A DNA stretch of 64,000 bases from Massospora cicadina (GCA_022478985.1 JAKSZP010000010.1:1-64000); one strand, 5' to 3'. Shown: positions 10,761 to 23,154, counted from the stretch's first letter. Translations and numbers: made by a program. Notes: generated by a model not told the origin, from the sequence alone.

Positions 10761-12210
10761 TTGCTTCAGATACTTAGCATGGACTCGATTGACAACTCTT
10801 CCATCCAAGAGATTCTTGATGGAGTAGGCATCAGTAACCATCTTGGCAATAACTTCAAATGGACCTGACCACAATGCATCTAGTTTGATTCTTCTTCTGA
10901 GACCATGTGTATCGCAATAGGCATCTCTTTTGCCTATTTGATATTCTGCTAGGGCCAGTCAGTTCTTAACATCCATCAACTTCGCTTGTATCCTTTTCTT
11001 CAATGTAGTATCAAATGCTTGCAATTGCATATCAATTAGGATATTTGTCAGTCAGTTCAAGTACTGCTCATCACTCATCCCCAGCGTTGGTTCCACCACC
11101 GATTATAAAATTGGCAGCAACATACCCTTCCTCCCATACAACAACTTAAATGACATTTTTCTCATCGCCAATGATGACTAATCTTGTAGGCAAACATCAC
11201 CAAACTCAGGTACATGCCCCACGTGGAAGTTCTTCCTGCGACCAGCTTCCTCAGCGTCACAGCCAGCATTCCATTCACCCATTCTACTATTCATTTAGTC
11301 TCCAGCTGGTAGGGTACTGACATGACCCCTCTGATCCCCATTATCTCATTCAATCTCAGAATCACATGAGATGTGAAGTTGGTCTCATTATTGCTAAGCA
11401 GGACCTGTTGAATCCATGTCAATATACTACTTGATCCAGGATGAACCTCGAAGTACTGGTAGTGTCTACTTTTGTTAGGGCTTTCATCTTGACCCATCTC
11501 ATCAGATGGTCGATGACAACTATAATGTACTTGACTCCCCCTGTGCTCATTGTCAGCGGTCCCACCATGTCAATGGACACCGTGTGCCAGGCAAATCCAG
11601 GGCAGACCAGTTTTTATCCAGTTTCATTCTTCTGTAGTTTGTGCAGCTGGCACTCCACGCAACAAGCTAGATAATCCATGACATCATAGTTGATGGATTC
11701 CAGTAGTACTGTCAAATATGATTGGTTGCTTTCCTCAGGCCTTCATGCCCGACAACCTTGTGAGCTTCTTGCACTATAGCTGCTCTTTCAGACAGCTTTG
11801 GGAATAACAACCACTTACCATTGATCATCTTAAGTAATTGTCCATCCATGGTCTCAGTGTTTTCCATTGCTTTTCAAAGCGCACCTTGGATTTCTCAGGA
11901 ATCATTCCAAATTCCTCCACCAACCATTCTCTGGAATAGCTCATCCGCCTGTGTGTATACCATCTGGACTTTGGTAAACCATGATAAGGAATCCACATTC
12001 TGGTGAGAAGCCCAGCTTGGTGGACAATCATGTAATCATAAGCCTGGAGCTTAAGTGCCCATTGGGCCAGTCGTCCTTCTTGCTCTCTCCAATTGTGAAG
12101 CCAACATAATGAAGAGTGGTCCGACACCACTTTAAAGTGTGTTCTGTGAATGTACATCCAAAACTGCTTACATGCATAAATGACCACAAGGAATTCACGC
12201 TCAGTCACAG
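10761..12210 (-). pseudogene. pol: Element A pol, RNase H tail and integrase
   Basis: The RNase H tail at 12208-11825 contains TEREFLVVIYACKQFW and FKVVSDHSSLCWL. The integrase core lies at 11497-11291. The second catalytic Asp is lost: LLSNNETNF replaces the LSDNGTNF kept by element B (GAT to AAT, and GGG to GAG). The integrase C-terminal region is readable only by comparison with B, and no chromodomain is seen. Confidence 0.8.
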
Positions 12211-13490
12211 GTAGTTCCTCTTGGCAGCTGAGAGTGTCTGGCTCACATACGCCACCAGATTTTTGTCACCAAGTTCATCTACTTGGCTTAGTACAGCGCT
12301 GATCACCATCAACGAAGCATCAGTTTGAATAATAAACTCCCAATCAAAATTCAGATATTCAGAATCAGAGAATCTATTGAATACTGGCGTAGCTCATCAA
12401 AGGAGTCCTGGGCCTCTTCATTCCATACAAATCCTTTTTCAGATCCTTCAATAAAATGGATTAAGGGCTTGGCTATTTGGGCGAAGTCCCAAATAAATAT
12501 TCTATAGTATCTGACCATTCCAAAAAACACTTGGATGTCTCAGACACTCCTCAGAACAGCCATCCGCTCTATGGATTCTATCTTCTGGTCTTGCAGCTGC
12601 AATCCACTGGAGTTGATTATGAATCCCAGATATTCCAACTCTTTCTCAAAGAAGTGGCACTTCCTCAGCTTAATCTTCAGGTTAGCCATGGACAGTCACT
12701 TGAATACTTCTTCCAAGTGGTGTAGGTGATCAGTAAACGTCCTACTGAACACATATATTGTCCAGGTATAACAGGATGCATGACAACTTCAAGTCGCTCA
12801 GCATTGCATACATGGCCCTCTGAAACGTTGCAGGCGCATTACATAGACCCTGGGGCATCCTCGTTGGTTGGTATAACCCCTGTGCAGTAATAATTGCACA
12901 TTTTTCCTGGTCTTCTTTTAGCAAGTCAATCTTCCAATATCCTGAGATCAGATCCATTGCAGAGAAGTACTTCGCTTCTCCAAATCAATCTATCACATCG
13001 TTAATCCTTGGTAAGGGGATATGAATCCTTCTTCAATATTTTATTTGGCTTCTGGTAGTTGATCACCACCCAGTTGGAGCCATCCTTTTTCTTCATGATT
13101 AGAATTGGACTCACCCAGGGACTTGACAATGAAACTAGAAGCCCATGCTTCACTAATTTGATGATTTCATCCTTTACTACCACTTTAGCAGCTTTTAATT
13201 ATCATATCAGTCTTATTTTTATCAGCAAATTTCCCCAGTGTTGACCTTATGGATCACATCTCTTGCACATCCCAAATCGTGGTCATTCTGAGCAAACACT
13301 TCCCAATAATTTTTGAATAGTTTGAGCCCCTCCTCTTGCTGGCTTTCTGTCAGATCAGCGAGTTTCTCTCAATCAACTAATATGTTGATGCTCTTGGTTA
13401 CCCTGGCCAATAATTCTATCTCATCGAGGGTGGAATTTATTCTGTTCAGCTGTCAGGATTTCACATCGCTTCTTAGGTCTGAAACTCATA
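12211..13490 (-). pseudogene. pol: Element A pol, reverse transcriptase
   Basis: 13183-13001 holds [20 protein letters not shown] and [13 protein letters not shown] (start of RT). 12957-12742 holds MDLISGYWKIDL, QEKCAIITAQGLYQPTRM, PQGLCNAPATFQRAM and the active-site box as YLDN instead of YLDD. The upstream part, to about 13490, aligns with element B to the point where B continues into its protease region; here the homology stops abruptly. Confidence 0.85.
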
Positions 13491-13765
13491 GACCATAAAA
13501 ATAGATATTTTTATCTTTTAAATATTTTTTTGTATTTTTCTTTTGCAATGGTATTTGCAACCTACAAAAAGGTTCAGAGTTCCTTCTTTTCCCCTTCATC
13601 CAATCTGGGTCCTAGTACTTAAACCTACCAGTCAACATGGTTAAAAATCTTATCCTCTTAAGATTTAACCAATCATTTAGTTGATTGGCCCTCTTCTAGG
13701 ACTTGACCAAAATCATAGGACATAACCATTTAATGGTCCAGAGGTCCGTTGGGAACACTGCAACT
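13490..13765. repeat. Second copy of the T-rich spacer inside element A
   Basis: This block repeats the 10435-10760 spacer in the same orientation (for example 'tgggtccta-gtacttaaacct(a/g)ccag', 'aggacttgacc' and 'ggtccagaggtcc-ttgggaac'). It sits where the protease and Gag C-terminus should be. Confidence 0.6.
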
Positions 13766-14647
13766 ATTTTCTCTTAGGCTCAAAACTTTTCAATTGTTAT
13801 TGACCTTCAATATATAACCAGCAACTCTGTGTCTTTATATATATGCTACTCTTTCCAACTATTGGCAATACTTTTGAATATATTAGGACTTTGATCCTGA
13901 CTGATTATTCATCTAACAGGTCCTGATTTCATCTCATATTTCAGCAACTGATGCATTGGATCCTCATATCTCATTTAGCCAATGGTTCCATCCAATTGTT
14001 TAGAAAAATTTCTCAAAAACGATTTTTAGCATTCATTTTAATCTTTAAATACACAGGTCGTTATGGCCTCGTTAGCTTCATCAATTTTTCCTGAATTGAT
14101 GAACTCGTCTCCAGAAACTTCTGATCATTAGTTGAGTGTTATTGAGTCAAATGATTTTCTCTGAGAGCTTAGATCAATCATTTCCTGCTTTGTCTTCATT
14201 CCTTCATTGGTATATCAATAAAATTCTCTGGATTGATTGCTTCCTATTTCATCCAATGCCTCATCTAAACACTCACTCCTCAGGACCATTTAAAGCGGAC
14301 CCAATTTCAACCTGAGTTGATCCTGCTGTTCCTTGGGACTATTTCCAGAGGACCCAATTTCAATCTGAGTTGGCCTTGCTAATACTCTTTATCTCAAGTA
14401 GATGTCCAATGGAACAGGTTTCCTTGCAGCACTAGATATTTCCATATCTAGGCTGCAAGTCCTTTCCCTGGTAATGAGTATCTTCTGTTTGCTTCAAAAA
14501 GAGCTCCACTTCTAAGCTGGGTGAACGCCAATGAACATGATCCACTTCACGTTCTATCTTCCTTAAAGTTACTTTCATTAGTAACTTATCTCAGAATTAG
14601 AAACATCTTCATAAAACATCATGTTCTAATCTCTTCTACTCAACTAA
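13766..14647 (-). pseudogene. Element A leader and unrecognised gag-position sequence
   Basis: Minus-strand frames give short helical, Glu/Lys-rich stretches but no capsid domain or CCHC knuckle. A 30-bp sequence (GACCCAATTTCAACCTGAGT...) occurs at 14298-14327 and again at 14351-14380 with few changes. Either Gag has diverged beyond recognition, or element A is a non-autonomous derivative with different DNA in place of gag. Confidence 0.45.
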
Positions 14648-14664
14648 CCCTGTGGTGAGAACCA
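14648..14664 (-). other. Primer-binding site of element A
   Basis: TGGTTCTCACCACAGGG on the minus strand, 3 nt from the 5' LTR. It differs by two bases from the TGGTGCTCACTACAGGG of element D. Confidence 0.8.
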
Positions 14665-14667
14665 ACT

Positions 14668-15980
14668 TGTAAAAATTTACTTGTTGGGTTATTATTGGCA
14701 AAAACCCTAGTAATCTTTTTACTGCACAGGTTTGGTTTTCTTGTGCACTTCTTCTGCGTTGTATAGTAGATTAAATTATCAGTTGATAATAGTATGACAA
14801 CAATTATCTGTAGTTGCATATCAATTCTTATATCTCAGCCCAAAGCTCGTCCAGTATTCCCAATTAAATACTTAAGATGTCATTATCTAGGGATTTGTTC
14901 CCTCGTTCGTCCAACCCAATCTTCACTGAGATTCCCTGTTGACAGTCTCTTCATTCCAACACACAGTTGGCAGAAATCCCTGATTGTGTCTCCTTCTTCT
15001 CTAGATCCCCACTCAGATCTTTACTCTTTTCACTAAGAGTCTTTCAATTATTGCACATAGCAATAATATCCTTGGGAAGAATAGCACAAATGAAAGCTGA
15101 TGATAGTTTATTACCTAAATATCTACCAAATGAAAACAATAGATCTGTCTAACTCTGTTCTCAAAATTACTGTTTCCATAAAATACTGTTTTTGTAAAAT
15201 ACTGGTTTCTTATCTTTTGGCTTCCTGCCATACAAGGATCTTGGTCCACCTGACTGATTATATCCTTATCACCTGTATCAACCCCAGGATGGGTGAAACC
15301 AAATGGAAAGTTGAGCTGATCTTATCTATTCCAAAATCTGTTTTTTATTATATGTGAATCCTAGGAAATTTATAATGGGGATTCAGTTGTCTAACCCTCA
15401 TTTGACACCTCTTTGACGAAATGGCAGCCGTTGCCATTGTGTCATCCATCCTCATCTCAGCAGCAAAGGTCTTCCCCATCATGGCTAGGATTCCATTGGA
15501 CATCATCATGACCTAAATGGAATGAGTCATAAAACGTGTCCCTAACTTTTTCCTCTCGATCCAAGCAAACCAATCATATTTGGCTAGCGACCTGCTTAGG
15601 TAATGGGACTTATTACCCATAAAGGCAGGTCATGCACCAACTGATTGATTCACTAGTTGCAGGTAGCATCACTCTCCTCGCAACTTGCTATTCATTCCCA
15701 ATCAGTTGGTGATGAAATCTGACTGATCCTGATTGGTACACCAGATAGTTGATCACTATCAGATGCCCCTATTTCATCAGCAACTTCACCCGATGAGATT
15801 TTAAGTATTCATCTGGATCAATCCCTGATGGATACAACCAGGCAAATATCCCGCATCCTTCAAATGTAGTTACTCTGAAACTAGGGCCAACTGATTTTCA
15901 ATTCACTTCGCCTTGAAAAATTTTCCCCTAGCAATTCCCGGTAATCTAGCAGGCTGGGAATATGGGCAAAAATCTCAACA
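14668..15980 (-). repeat. 5' LTR of element A
   Basis: On the minus strand this reads TGTTGAGATTTTTGCC...GTAAATTTTTACA. It is the direct partner of 7374-8685 and carries the same three hairpins (first arm pair at about 15589-15632, last at about 15741-15762). Confidence 0.92.
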
Positions 15981-15985
15981 ACATC
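15981..15985. repeat. Target-site duplication of element A, right (ACATC)
   Basis: Identical to 7369-7373. Confidence 0.9.
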
Positions 15986-16110
15986 CTACCTGACATGCTA
16001 AGCTGGAACCCATACCTATCCCCCAGTGAATAAGACTTTTTTGGATTCCACTACCGTTGTTCCCCCTCCTGGATACTCTTCCTGGACCCTCTTGCTGTAT
16101 CCTTGGAAGA
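15986..16110 (+). pseudogene. pol: Gypsy pol relic G, RNase H tail (part 2)
   Basis: If element A and one TSD copy are removed, the frame ending GPLYI at 7373 continues here as LPDMLSWNPYL. This corresponds to the conserved end of gypsy RNase H (usually ADALSRxPxL). The frame hits a stop soon afterwards and no integrase can be followed. Confidence 0.8.
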
Positions 16111-17287
16111 CTTACCCCCTCAGACGCACCCCTTCTTTATTATATCCTAGGCATATAACAGTTCAGTATGGAGGGTAATTTGCTGCATATAACTTTATAT
16201 TGATGAACCATAAACGCCACCTAGATGCTTTAAAGGAAGTGATAAACTTTTTTTAGTACATCTTAAGCTTCTTCTTCTATGCGCACCCATGACATTTAGA
16301 AGAAGCATGTAAGATTTTTAAGTCTAATGCAAAAGCTTGGGTGTATGCATTGTATAGATTGTTGATATGGTAATTGAATGGAGTTGACACTAGCATACAT
16401 ACTATTATCATAGTTGGATGTTTAAAACAAGATTGAGTATTTTCTCCAGCGCTAATGGTGCTAACGCTATGCTTCTAATTTTTGAAGTACTTGAATTCTC
16501 CAAGACAACAAAAGAAATCCTATCCCTTTAACTCTTTCACTAGAGTTGGCAACTTCAGGACCAAAGGAACTTCTCTGTTTCTTTGTTAACACAAGCGCCT
16601 GAGGAGAAAATAAAGAAATGTCCAGACAAAAGATAGCTATCCTTCAACTCAAATTCCAAGACTTAAAAGTGCACTAATGTATAATAGTTTAAATATCTAT
16701 GAAACGTTTTTTCTGCTTTATTCAATAAAGCCAACAGAATATATAGAAAATTCTGGATCTCAAAGCTTCTGTTCGCACCTCAATAGGAACAACAGCTGTT
16801 TTCAATGGATTAGCCCTCTTGAGTTATCAAAAACAATAATTTTCCCATCCATCTAGTCATATTTTGCTGCCATCTAGAACACAACCACTTCTGGGTTGAA
16901 TTGAAGAACGTGTATAATGCCTTTTATCAACCCAGTGTATTTTCCTTATTAAGCTAGAAATTTAAATGGGTAATGGGACCATTTACCCAAAAACATCAGT
17001 TAACGTTAGCTAAAAGGTTAACCATAAAGTTGCTTTCAGTAAATCGTTTTCAATGCCTAGCAACTATCAATAATCCCTTTATTGATTAGTAATAATTTTC
17101 TAAACGATTTACCAATATAACTAAATTATAAATTGTTGAAAGGTAATTAAGCTATTTGTAATTCATTGTCAAAGATCCTTTCTGATAGAACATCAGTAAA
17201 ATGGTGGAATTTAATCCCGTCATATTAGTTAATATCTTATTAGTAATTACTACTAATGATAGTTATATATCCTATGATAACTCTCAC
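16111..17287. other. No supportable gene
   Basis: A plus-strand stretch near 16200-16360 gives LDALKEVINFF and HLEEACKIFKSNAKAWVYAL, separated by a stop. It is faintly Gag-like but unassigned. The rest is A+T-rich and featureless. Confidence 0.4.
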
Positions 17288-18035
17288 TGTCAGACAAATG
17301 GATGTTTGACTAGTAAGTAAGAATAGTTCAGAGGAAAATAGCCATGATTTCATTATATTAAAGGCCTATCCAATTCTTGGTGGAATCCAGCTTCTCAGAG
17401 TGAGGCGATTACTCCCATTTCTCAGCCTAACAGTCCTACAATTAGTAATAGGATTAAGCCTAATTTCCGGCAGAATCAGGGGACTCATTCAGAGTTCCCC
17501 ATGCATCCTATATTTAATTAACTTTAAGCTCCAATGCGGCGACTGAGACTTTTTATAGGGCTTGAGGTGGTCACTTCAGGTGAAATTTATTTTCCCTCAT
17601 GGTTATTGGCTCAAACACAACAAATTTTATCTCATGGCCTTGTCTTACCTACTCTTGACCCTCATCAGCCGTTCCATTTAAGCGAAGCAAGTTTTGAGAG
17701 CTCCAATAGGTCAAACCCCATATTTTCTAAATAGACTCATAGCTAATAATGAATTATTTGCCTATCTCGCTTCAAGACCCAAGTTAATTTAAATACTAAG
17801 CAGTGCGATTGTAAGAGGGTTTATTTTTGATCTCCTCGCCACTACTAAATAAAAAAGCATAAAAACTCAACTTTCTAGTTTAACTTATAAGTGATATTAA
17901 TTTATTTAGTACTAAAAAATTACCCTAGAAAGTAAATTCCCGCAGTTTAAGAGTAACCTCTCCTGAAAAATACAATTGTTGAAATACAGGGCTCAAAAGC
18001 ACCTACAAGCATAACACCTGCCATGGGTTCCAACG
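17288..18035 (+). repeat. 5' LTR of element C
   Basis: Starts TGTCAGACAAATGG and ends TTCCAACG, just before the PBS. Shared blocks with the 3' LTR include 'aagcgaagcaagttttgag', 'ctccaataggtcaaacccc' and the T-rich end. Confidence 0.85.
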
Positions 18036-18036
18036 T

Positions 18037-19560
18037 GTGGTTCTCACTACAGGGGAACCTGTATGCCAAAATACTATACAAAAAATGGAGGGCGGTCAAG
18101 TGAGTACCCCTCTTCACCCTCCCACCAACAATAAATTAAGAATAGCTGCCCTTGAAAAGCAACTAGAAAGCGCTTTATTACGTCTTAAAGAGTTTGAACA
18201 ACGCTTTTTTAAACCTCATTAAAAGACAAGTTACCTCTGGCGAGGGGAGCATTGCTTTGTTTGTGTATGTCTATGAATTATTAATGCAAAGCGCATCTGA
18301 CAAACAGAAAACTAAAAACATTATTCCTTGCTTAAGTCGCATAACACAATAGATGATGGTCTCTCATATGGAAACTCTGCATACCTGGCCAGAGTTAAAG
18401 AGGCTCTGTTAGCTGAATTTGGTTTCAATGAAAGGCTAAACAGGGATAAACAGGCTTTTTGCGCCTTAGTATGTATGAATGTAAAATGACCCCTGCTTTT
18501 GCTGAGCGCTTTTACTTTGCAACCCAAAGGTCGTCAACATCTAACATGATAACCCTTGATGGTGCCATTGTGGCCATGTTAACTGGGTTAATTTCCCAAC
18601 CTTCTTTAGCTTGGCATATCATCTCCGTGAAGCACAACTTTATGAACGTCCGTGAATAAAAGTGGCCTTATTAGACGTTGCTGATTTTCATACCTATGCA
18701 ACAGCAAATGAAGCTGTGGTGAGCCCCCAAGCTCAGACCATTGAGGAGTATTTAACTGAAGCCCCACCAAAAAAAGCTATATTAAACCCTAGCTGGTTAA
18801 CACCCTGAGGCCAGCACCTGTAGTGCGGCTCAAACCTGCTCTTCATCAACTCTGCAAACCTGAGGTTCCTAGGCTAGTAATCAGAGTGCACTATTGGCAA
18901 TGGGGCAGCGTTCCCTGCCCTCACCTTGTCACCAAGGTCAGCTTGTGCCATCCGATAAACCTCTCCAAGTGGTCCCAAAGCCTGTTCCTAATCCTAAACC
19001 CCTCTCTCAGGTAACGTTCGCCTCCACCAACAAGGGTTTAAGTACCAGGTTGCCAAAGCTAAACCACCTTTTTCTAAAGGCTCACAGCCGCTGATCAACC
19101 CAAAGCTGGCTTAGCTAAAGCCACCAACCACGACGCTATCTCATCCAGCCAACTCTAATCCAAAACCTGTTGCCATGAGGAATCCCAAACCTCTCCTTCC
19201 GGTGATAGTCGCTCCCAACAACCATGGGATCAAGGACAAGGCTGCTCAAGCTAAGCTGCCTGCACCTCCAACGATCATTGCTGCGGACGGCCTCAAAGCC
19301 ACCAAAGTTATAGCTTCCACCTTCAACCGCCCTTCTAGCGTCCACCCTATGTGTGTGGACAACCCTTCTGATTATGAGTCTGAAGGAGGTTTTGAGGACG
19401 CCTGCTATTATGTTCTAACAGCCCTCAGCCAAAGTAGGTATACAGGATCAACTGAACCCTGAAGGAATAGATAAATCCCTGATCCCTCAAGAAACTTACC
19501 CTAATCAAATGCTGGGGTGCCATGAAGTTATTGATACCACTAGCAATGCTGACCAGGTTA
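18037..19560 (+). pseudogene. gag: Element C gag
   Basis: The reading frame starts in the PBS (VVLTTGEP from a GTG; element D has ATG at the same place). A short coiled-coil-like stretch follows (LRIAALEKQLESALLRLKEF). Then comes a capsid-like domain matching element D: WPELKRLC / WAEVKES, NRDKQA, MTPAFAERFYFATQR and SNMITLDGAI. The tail is Pro/Lys-rich. Several frameshifts and stops break it. A CCHC knuckle could not be identified. Confidence 0.75.
18038..18054 (+). other. Primer-binding site of element C
   Basis: TGGTTCTCACTACAGGG, 2 nt downstream of the LTR. One base differs from the PBS of element D. Confidence 0.85.
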
Positions 19561-19639
19561 TTGCTTCTCTGATTTGACCAATTCATCATGCTCACACCCT
19601 ACAGTCTATTTAAAAATAACTATCCCAAGTCAGCTAAAA

Positions 19640-19980
19640 GCTTGCCTCTAATTCCGTCTTAAGGAAGTATTAGCTCGCCCCACTAACTTTGGTGAGACCA
19701 TAACCAAGGTAGAGGTCGTTATTCAAAAGGTCTGGGTTAGGGCTATCTTGGACACTGGATCTCCTTTTAACATTCCCTCTTCCAAGATGATCAAGAATAT
19801 TAAGCTGGCTCCTGATCATAAGTGTATGCAGGAGTTTGGAATGGTGGGTCCCAACAACACCCATGCTATTGTAGACTACTACTCCTTGCCTATTTGGATT
19901 GGGAAGCTCATCTTGTTATCTCCTGCCGTGGCCTTGGACAATAAAGCTTATGACTTGTTTAATGGCAAGCATTTATGATT
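19640..19980 (+). pseudogene. pol: Element C aspartic protease
   Basis: The retroviral-type protease motif is intact: AILDTGSPFNIPSS near 19741-19785, with the catalytic Asp in DTGS. Downstream residues (GMVGPNNTHAIVDYYSLP) match the flap region of element D's protease. Confidence 0.75.
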
Positions 19981-20319
19981 GAGTATGACGGTATAATCAA
20001 CTTGAAACAGAGCTAACTCTCCCTAATCAGTTATATAGTCCCTTTAATACATAACAATGAAGAACCTAAAAAAGAATACTCCTGCTTAGTTGATTACCCT
20101 ACATCTGCCTTACCTTTATTATACACATCTCTGGACGCAATACAAAAAAGTTGCCCAATTTGGTGGACGCTTCAGAGGGCATTCCCTTTTATGCTTCAGA
20201 GAAAACAGAAATCAAGGCTGGTGAACAACGGGTGGTCGCTACCAACATTACGCTACAGATCCCCCAAGCCTGTCTGCTGCACATAACTAGCATTGATTAA
20301 GTAGCTTTTTAGAACCCCG

Positions 20320-21440
20320 GGTGTTGTCAGATATACTAGACCCGCCTATTAATAACCCATTAATATCCTATTGTAAAACTTTACCTATAAACCATCCTTG
20401 TCAAAAAACTTCAAGTGATAGGAAAAGGTCTACTTATTCCCCTCAAAAGATTGACAGCGTCCACTTTATTGGGTCAATGTTGAATATGGGTTTACCACTC
20501 ATCAGTTGGTGTGTACTCTGCCTAACGTCCACATTTCAGATGACCTAACCCCATATGAGCTTAAACAAGTTCATTCTCTAATGGATCATATAATGATACT
20601 GTCTCCCAGACTGAGATTGATTATGGGCATAAGAAGAGATGGAGCCACTCCATTGATGTTGGTGATGCCCACCTATTTTTCTAAACCTTACCGTAATTCC
20701 AAGGTTGAAGAGCAGCAAATGAGGGTTGAACTCAAGCAGTTATTAGACGCTAGGCTATTATTACCGTCCCAAAGCCCTTGGGCGTCCCCTCTCTTGCTGA
20801 TCAAAAGAAGAATGGAGGTCATTGGATAGTGATGGACTACCATAAACTAAATTAACTCACTAAAAAAGACAGCTATCCTATTCCCTGCAAAGATGACGCT
20901 CTGGAACAACTCTCTAGGTCTAAGTTCTTCTCCACCATGGACTTGACTTGTGGATACTGGCAGATGGACCTTTCTCCACAGGACCAGGAGAAGTGCGCCC
21001 TTATCTGTAACGAGGGCCTTTTTCAACCCACTCAGCTACCCCAGGGGGTTATACATTGCGCCTGCCACTTTTCAGCGGGTGATGGATCATATTTTTTAGG
21101 ATCTTAAGCTCAGCTGTTTGATTTTCTATGTTGATGACATCAAGGTTTTTTCCAAGCCCTTCAACGAGCACCTCTCTCACTTAAAGGATGTGTTCTAACA
21201 ATTGCGTGCAACAACATCAAGCTGAAGCCCTCAAAATGTAATTTCTTCCAAAAGAAGTTGGATTTCCTTGGGCACGCTATATCTCAAGATGGGATACAAC
21301 CCCTTCAAGATAAAGTGGAAGCTATATCTAAGTTGCCTGAGCCCAAAACCCTTTGTGACATTTAGGTATTCTTCGCATGATGGGGTATTACCATCAATTC
21401 ACCAAGTTCGCCCAGCTAGGTGAGATCCTCATAAGTCTCT
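20320..21440 (+). pseudogene. pol: Element C reverse transcriptase
   Basis: The N-terminal linker (GSMLNMGLP, LPNVHISDDLTPYELKQVHSL) is shared with element D. RT follows: VELKQLLDARLLLPSQSPWA, then FFSTMDLTCGYWQMDL, QEKCALICNEGLFQPTQLPQ and the active-site box FYVDDIKVFS, which keeps both aspartates. Then HLSHLKDVF, KLKPSKCNFFQKKLDFLGH. Stops and at least three frameshifts interrupt it. Confidence 0.85.
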
Positions 21441-21975
21441 TGGCTAAGAACACTCCTTTTCATTGGGGTGCTGAAAAAAAGACAGCTTTTAGAACCCTGA
21501 AGGCGCTATTATGAAAAAGGCATATCCTCCGTCACCATGACTATTGCAAGCCTTTCATTTTGTTCACAATCGCCTCCAATTATGCTGTTGGAGCTATCTT
21601 GGCTCAGTTGGACGACTATGGTGTCAATCATCCTGTGTCTTATTTTAGCAAGATGTTTTCAAAAGCTAAGCGCAACTACAGCGTCACTGAAAAGGAGTGC
21701 TTTGCCGTTTTACTTGCTGTAAAACACTACCGCCCATTTTTATACAGGACTTCCTTTAAAGTGATTACTGACCACGCATCCTTGAATAAATTACAAAATA
21801 TGAAGGACCCCACTGGGCGTTTGACTCGCTAGGCTCTTAAGCTCCAGCACTACGATATGACCTTTAAGCATCAAGCTGAGACGAGACATATGAACGTTGA
21901 TGGGTTGACGCGGTTGCCTATTCTACACCTTGACAATATAAAATCAGAGAGGTTGCATGACCACCTCATGACCCC
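21441..21975 (+). pseudogene. pol: Element C RNase H
   Basis: Contains SNYAVGAILAQLDDYG, YFSKMFSKAKRNYSVTEKE, FKVITDHASLNKL and MNVDGLTRLP. The first catalytic Asp is replaced (FTIAS instead of xTDAS); the Glu in TEKE and the Asp in TDH remain. Confidence 0.85.
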
Positions 21976-22019
21976 TGATTCATGGGAGGATGAAGATGAA
22001 CCAGTACAAAAGATGCTAG

Positions 22020-23140
22020 CATGGCACTCTCATAACACCAAGGTGGAAAGTTGTACTTGAAAGTAGGAGTACATTGGTTGCCCTATCTCTGGCCATCTGA
22101 GCAAGTACCTTTCGTCATGGAGTCTCACACTATCATGGGCCATGGCGGAGTCTGAAAAACCTACAAGTGGATTAAAGAGAAAAATTACTGGGAAGACATC
22201 ATGTATACCATAGCTGAAGTCCTGTATGCCTGTCTGACCTATAAAAGCAATCCAGCTATAAGACCCGGTATCAGTATCAACTGACTACGCCCCAACAACC
22301 CTTCCATCCCATAAGTTTGGACGTGGTAGGACCTCTACCTCAGACCACTCATGGAAATCATTATATCCTGGTCAGATTTTTCATTTCACAAAATGGGTTG
22401 AAGCTGTAGCTCTCCCCGCTTGGACTACTAAAGCCACGGACAACTTCTTACACCAATACATTTTTACCTGGCATGGCTGCCCCAAGTCCTCCTTTGTGAC
22501 AATGGGAAAAACTTCACCTACAGAGTGATAAAGCTCCTTGACAAGTTTATGGGAGCTCAACACCTCTTCTCAGCCCCCTATAATTTATCCACACATAGCT
22601 CTGTAGAAAGAGTTAATGGAACCCTGGTCTCAATACTCCGCAAATGGCCACTTCAGACCCTCTTCACTAAGATCTTTACTTACATAGTACCCTCATGGCT
22701 TATCATATTAGCTACCATCGCATCCTCAAGATGTCTCCTTTCCATGTGTTATATGGGCGAGAACCTGGGGTGCCAGCATTAGTAGCCAAGGATATTTTCT
22801 CTGACAGGACTGTCCCTGAGAAAGCCAAGAAAAGTTAGCCCAACACATCATCCAATTACAATTAAAAGTCATGATAATTCAGCAAAGCCAGTCACCAAAG
22901 AAGGCCAAGCCGCAAATGAGCTCCAGGCCTTTCTTCCTTCCTTCCAAGTATCCGACTTGGTACTGTATTATCACAACAAAATTACTCTAAGAAGTGAGAA
23001 GCTTAATTCTATCTTGGAAGGCACATTTGTAATCACTTATAAGCGAGGGGTTGAGTACTCTATAAAAATCCCTGGCTACTGGAGTTACAGTGAACCATGT
23101 TCATGGCCGATCCTTGTGCCTTTACTCTTCCCCTAACACT
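22020..23140 (+). pseudogene. pol: Element C integrase
   Basis: The zinc-binding N-terminus shows SHTIMGHGGV with one of the two CxxC cysteines lost. The core keeps the first Asp (LDVVGPLPQ), the second (DNGKNFT) and the Glu (SVERVNGTLV). C-terminal fragments extend to the polypurine tract and I see no chromodomain. Frameshifts separate the parts. Confidence 0.8.
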
Positions 23141-23143
23141 CTT

Positions 23144-23154
23144 GAAGGGGGTAA
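23144..23154 (+). other. Polypurine tract of element C
   Basis: GAAGGGGGTAA lies directly before the TGTCAG start of the 3' LTR. Confidence 0.8.

Larger units (their letters stand above)
7374..15980 (-). mobile_element. Ty3/Gypsy retrotransposon A (A/B family), complete but dead
   Basis: An 8.6-kb element on the minus strand bounded by two direct LTRs of about 1.31 kb and a perfect ACATC TSD. In its own sense the order is 5' LTR (15980 to 14668), primer-binding site, a degenerate leader/gag region, pol (about 13490 to 10760), an antisense ORF, a polypurine tract and the 3' LTR (8685 to 7374). Gag capsid, zinc knuckle and protease cannot be found, unlike in its relative B. It landed in the RNase H of relic G. 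Confidence 0.92.
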
